Positions 11,818 through 13,568 of a stretch of 13,568 bases of DNA are shown one piece after another. Positions within the stretch are counted from its first letter, which is position 1. Each line of letters begins with the position of its first letter. Source of the DNA: an uncultured Coprococcus sp. (GTDB lineage Bacteria > Bacillota > Clostridia > Lachnospirales > Lachnospiraceae). The notes below the pieces were generated by a model. It was not told the DNA's origin and searched no databases. It saw only the letters and a list, made by a program, of their open reading frames with translations. Where the stretch lies: assembly GCA_900557435.1 (NCBI GenBank), contig USSH01000037.1, positions 1-13,568 of the forward strand, read 5' to 3'. The translations under genes and the position numbers were made by a program.

Positions 11818-13568
11818 TCAGCCGGTGGTCCTCTCTATATCAATAATACTGTCAACGTTTCTTATCTTCGCGATGATCGTATTCAGCTGCTCCTTTGACT
11901 TTATCGCAAATGATATAGTTATGGTAGCCTTACCCTGCTTGCTTGTACGGCTGTTTATACTGTTGACATTGATGTTGGCCTCACTGAGAATCTTGGTTAT
12001 ATCAAAGAGGATTCCGTTTCGGTCATCGGCATATATATTTATCTCTGTCATATATGTGCCCTCTGCAACCGCATCGTCCTTCCACTCTGCCTCTATGACT
12101 CTTGCTCTGTCAGCCTCACTCATGCAGAGTACATTCACACAATCCGTACGGTGTATCGACACGCCTCTGCCCCTTGTGATAAATCCGACAATCTCATCAC
12201 CAGGAACAGGCGAGCAGCATTTGGAAAATCTTACAGCCACATCATCTATGCCATTGACAATAATTCCGCCCTTGCCCACATGACTGCCGTGATTCTTTCT
12301 CATTGCAATCTCGTCAAGGACTTCCTCATTCGTTGCCGCCTGTGGCTTATGATCTTTGTTGTATTCATCTATGAGACGGTTTACTATCTGTCCCTCTTTT
12401 ATTCCGCCATGTCCAACGGCCGCAACGATAGAATCCCAATCCTGGAAATTGTATTTCTTATATATCTTCTCCTGATATTCAGGCTTTGCATACATAAAGT
12501 AATCAATGCCCTTTGACTTGCAATAGCTAAGTATCAGATCCTTACCGCGACTGATATTCTCATCCTTAAACTGATGCTTGAACCATTGATTTATCTTTGT
12601 CTTTGCCTGCGTGCTCTTGACTATATTCAGCCAGTCCCTGCTCGGACCTGTTGAATTCTGGGATGTGATGATCTCCACACGATCTCCGTTGTTAAGTTTC
12701 GTATCAATAGGAACCTGTCTGCCATTGATCCTGGCTCCGACCATCTTGTTTCCCACAGCGGTATGAATGGCATATGCAAAATCTATAGGTGTCGAACCGC
12801 TAGGCAGATTCTTGACATCGCCTGCCGGAGTAAAGCAATACACCTGTTCAGCAAAGAGATCAAGATCAGTCTTGACAAAGCTCATGAACTCCTTGTTGTC
12901 ATCGGTATCCCTCTGCCACTCAAGTATCTGTCGAAGCCATGACAGCTTCTCCTCCTCCTTCTGCATAACTGTGCCTGTTATGTTTTCCTTGTATTTCCAA
13001 TGAGCAGCAATTCCATATTCAGCAGTTCTATGCATCTCATATGTCCTTATCTGTATCTCGAAAGGCTGCCCCTCCGGTCCTATAAGTGTAGTGTGCAGAG
13101 ACTGATACATATTGGACTTTGGCATGGCAATGTAATCTTTGAAACGACCCGGTATAGGCTTATACATCTCATGGATGATTCCCAAGGCAGAATAACAGTC
13201 TCTGACCGTATTCACCTTTATACGGACCGCAAATATATCGTATATCTGATCCAGAGTCTTGTTCTGATTCTTCATCTTCTTGTATATGCTGAAGAAATGC
13301 TTGACTCTTCCGTCTATCTCAGCCTCAATACCTGCATTGCTTATATGCATGCCGACTTCTTTAATTATGCTCTTTATAAATGCTTCCCTGCCTGGTCTGT
13401 TTAAATTGACCTGTTCAACAAGGTCATTATATACATCAGGCATAAGATATTTCATTGATAAATCATCAAGCTCTACCTTAATCTTGGAAATACCTAACCT
13501 GTGGGCAATTGGAGCATATATTTCCATTGTTTCTCTTGATTTTTCAATCTGCTTTGCCGGTGACTGAT
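11818..13568 (-). CDS. relA: Rel/SpoT-family ppGpp synthetase-hydrolase, N-terminus cut by window edge
   Basis: The reading frame stays open to the right edge, encoding Q-I-E-K-S-R-E-T-M-E-I-Y-A-P-I-A-H-R-L-G, so the internal ATG at 13527 is not the start and the HD hydrolase domain lies mostly outside. Visible parts are in order. The synthetase domain has Y-D-I-F-A-V-R, then G-R-F-K-D-Y-I-A-M-P-K, where the R-F-K-D form is typical of bifunctional Rel enzymes, then Y-Q-S-L-H-T-T and E-I-Q-I-R-T. A TGS domain has V-Y-C-F-T-P-A-G-D-V-K-N-L-P. A zinc-finger-like segment has S-K-C-C-S-P-V-P-G-D and H-R-T-D-C. A C-terminal ACT domain follows. The protein makes and degrades (p)ppGpp at the ribosome during starvation. 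It is the first visible gene of the minus-strand run that ends with aspS, 67 bases before the secreted Fn3-like gene. Confidence 0.95.
   Translation of the reverse strand, partial: QSPAKQIEKSRETMEIYAPIAHRLGISKIKVELDDLSMKYLMPDVYNDLVEQVNLNRPGREAFIKSIIKEVGMHISNAGIEAEIDGRVKHFFSIYKKMKNQNKTLDQIYDIFAVRIKVNTVRDCYSALGIIHEMYKPIPGRFKDYIAMPKSNMYQSLHTTLIGPEGQPFEIQIRTYEMHRTAEYGIAAHWKYKENITGTVMQKEEEKLSWLRQILEWQRDTDDNKEFMSFVKTDLDLFAEQVYCFTPAGDVKNLPSGSTPIDFAYAIHTAVGNKMVGARINGRQVPIDTKLNNGDRVEIITSQNSTGPSRDWLNIVKSTQAKTKINQWFKHQFKDENISRGKDLILSYCKSKGIDYFMYAKPEYQEKIYKKYNFQDWDSIVAAVGHGGIKEGQIVNRLIDEYNKDHKPQAATNEEVLDEIAMRKNHGSHVGKGGIIVNGIDDVAVRFSKCCSPVPGDEIVGFITRGRGVSIHRTDCVNVLCMSEADRARVIEAEWKDDAVAEGTYMTEINIYADDRNGILFDITKILSEANINVNSINSRTSKQGKATITISFAIKSKEQLNTIIAKIRNVDSIIDIERTTG

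Overview
The window looks like chromosomal DNA of a low-to-mid G+C, spore-forming Clostridia, most likely a Lachnospiraceae-type gut bacterium (Coprococcus/Roseburia/Butyrivibrio relatives). Reasons: a Rel-MBL-hemZ-aspS gene run, SPOCS(DUF3794)/LysM proteins, a stand-alone BioY, strong GGAGG ribosome binding sites and clostridial BirA-type operators. The genus cannot be settled from the sequence alone.

Left part, plus strand (1-1476). Positions 1-342 hold no gene. They contain an 18-bp tandem repeat at the very edge (possibly the end of an insertion element lying further left), then a compact regulatory region: two sigma-A-like promoters and two BirA-like inverted repeats, followed by an mRNA leader of about 150 nt. 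This drives bioY (biotin uptake S component), which ends at a strong intrinsic terminator. A small XRE-family regulator follows, preceded by a perfect 18-bp palindrome that may be its operator.

Middle part, minus strand (1528-5323). A two-gene unit encodes a membrane-anchored PrcB-like protein (first) and a three-SPOCS-plus-LysM protein (second), the latter with the architecture of spore-envelope morphogenetic proteins. Upstream of it, and separated by an intrinsic terminator and a 30-bp tandem duplication, is a VanZ-RDD membrane protein with a charged repetitive tail.

Right part, minus strand (5471 to the right edge). Six closely packed genes read leftwards: rel (ppGpp synthetase/hydrolase, cut by the window edge), a secreted Fn3-like protein, a metallo-beta-lactamase-fold hydrolase, hemZ, an HD-GYP domain protein, and aspS, ending in an intrinsic terminator. 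The Rel/MBL/hemZ/aspS set is a familiar clostridial neighbourhood, but hisS, which commonly precedes aspS, is absent and an HD-GYP gene overlapping hemZ sits in its place. A secreted protein gene is also inserted between rel and the MBL gene.

Three proteins (VanZ-RDD, HemZ, Fn3-like) carry in-frame minisatellites of 36, 18 and 21/42 bp that make hydrophilic, low-complexity segments. I found no CRISPR array, rRNA, tRNA, phage genes or complete transposase. I did not find a clear novel defence or biosynthetic system. The most informative items are the BirA double operator on bioY, the altered Rel-aspS operon and the PrcB-SPOCS/LysM pair.
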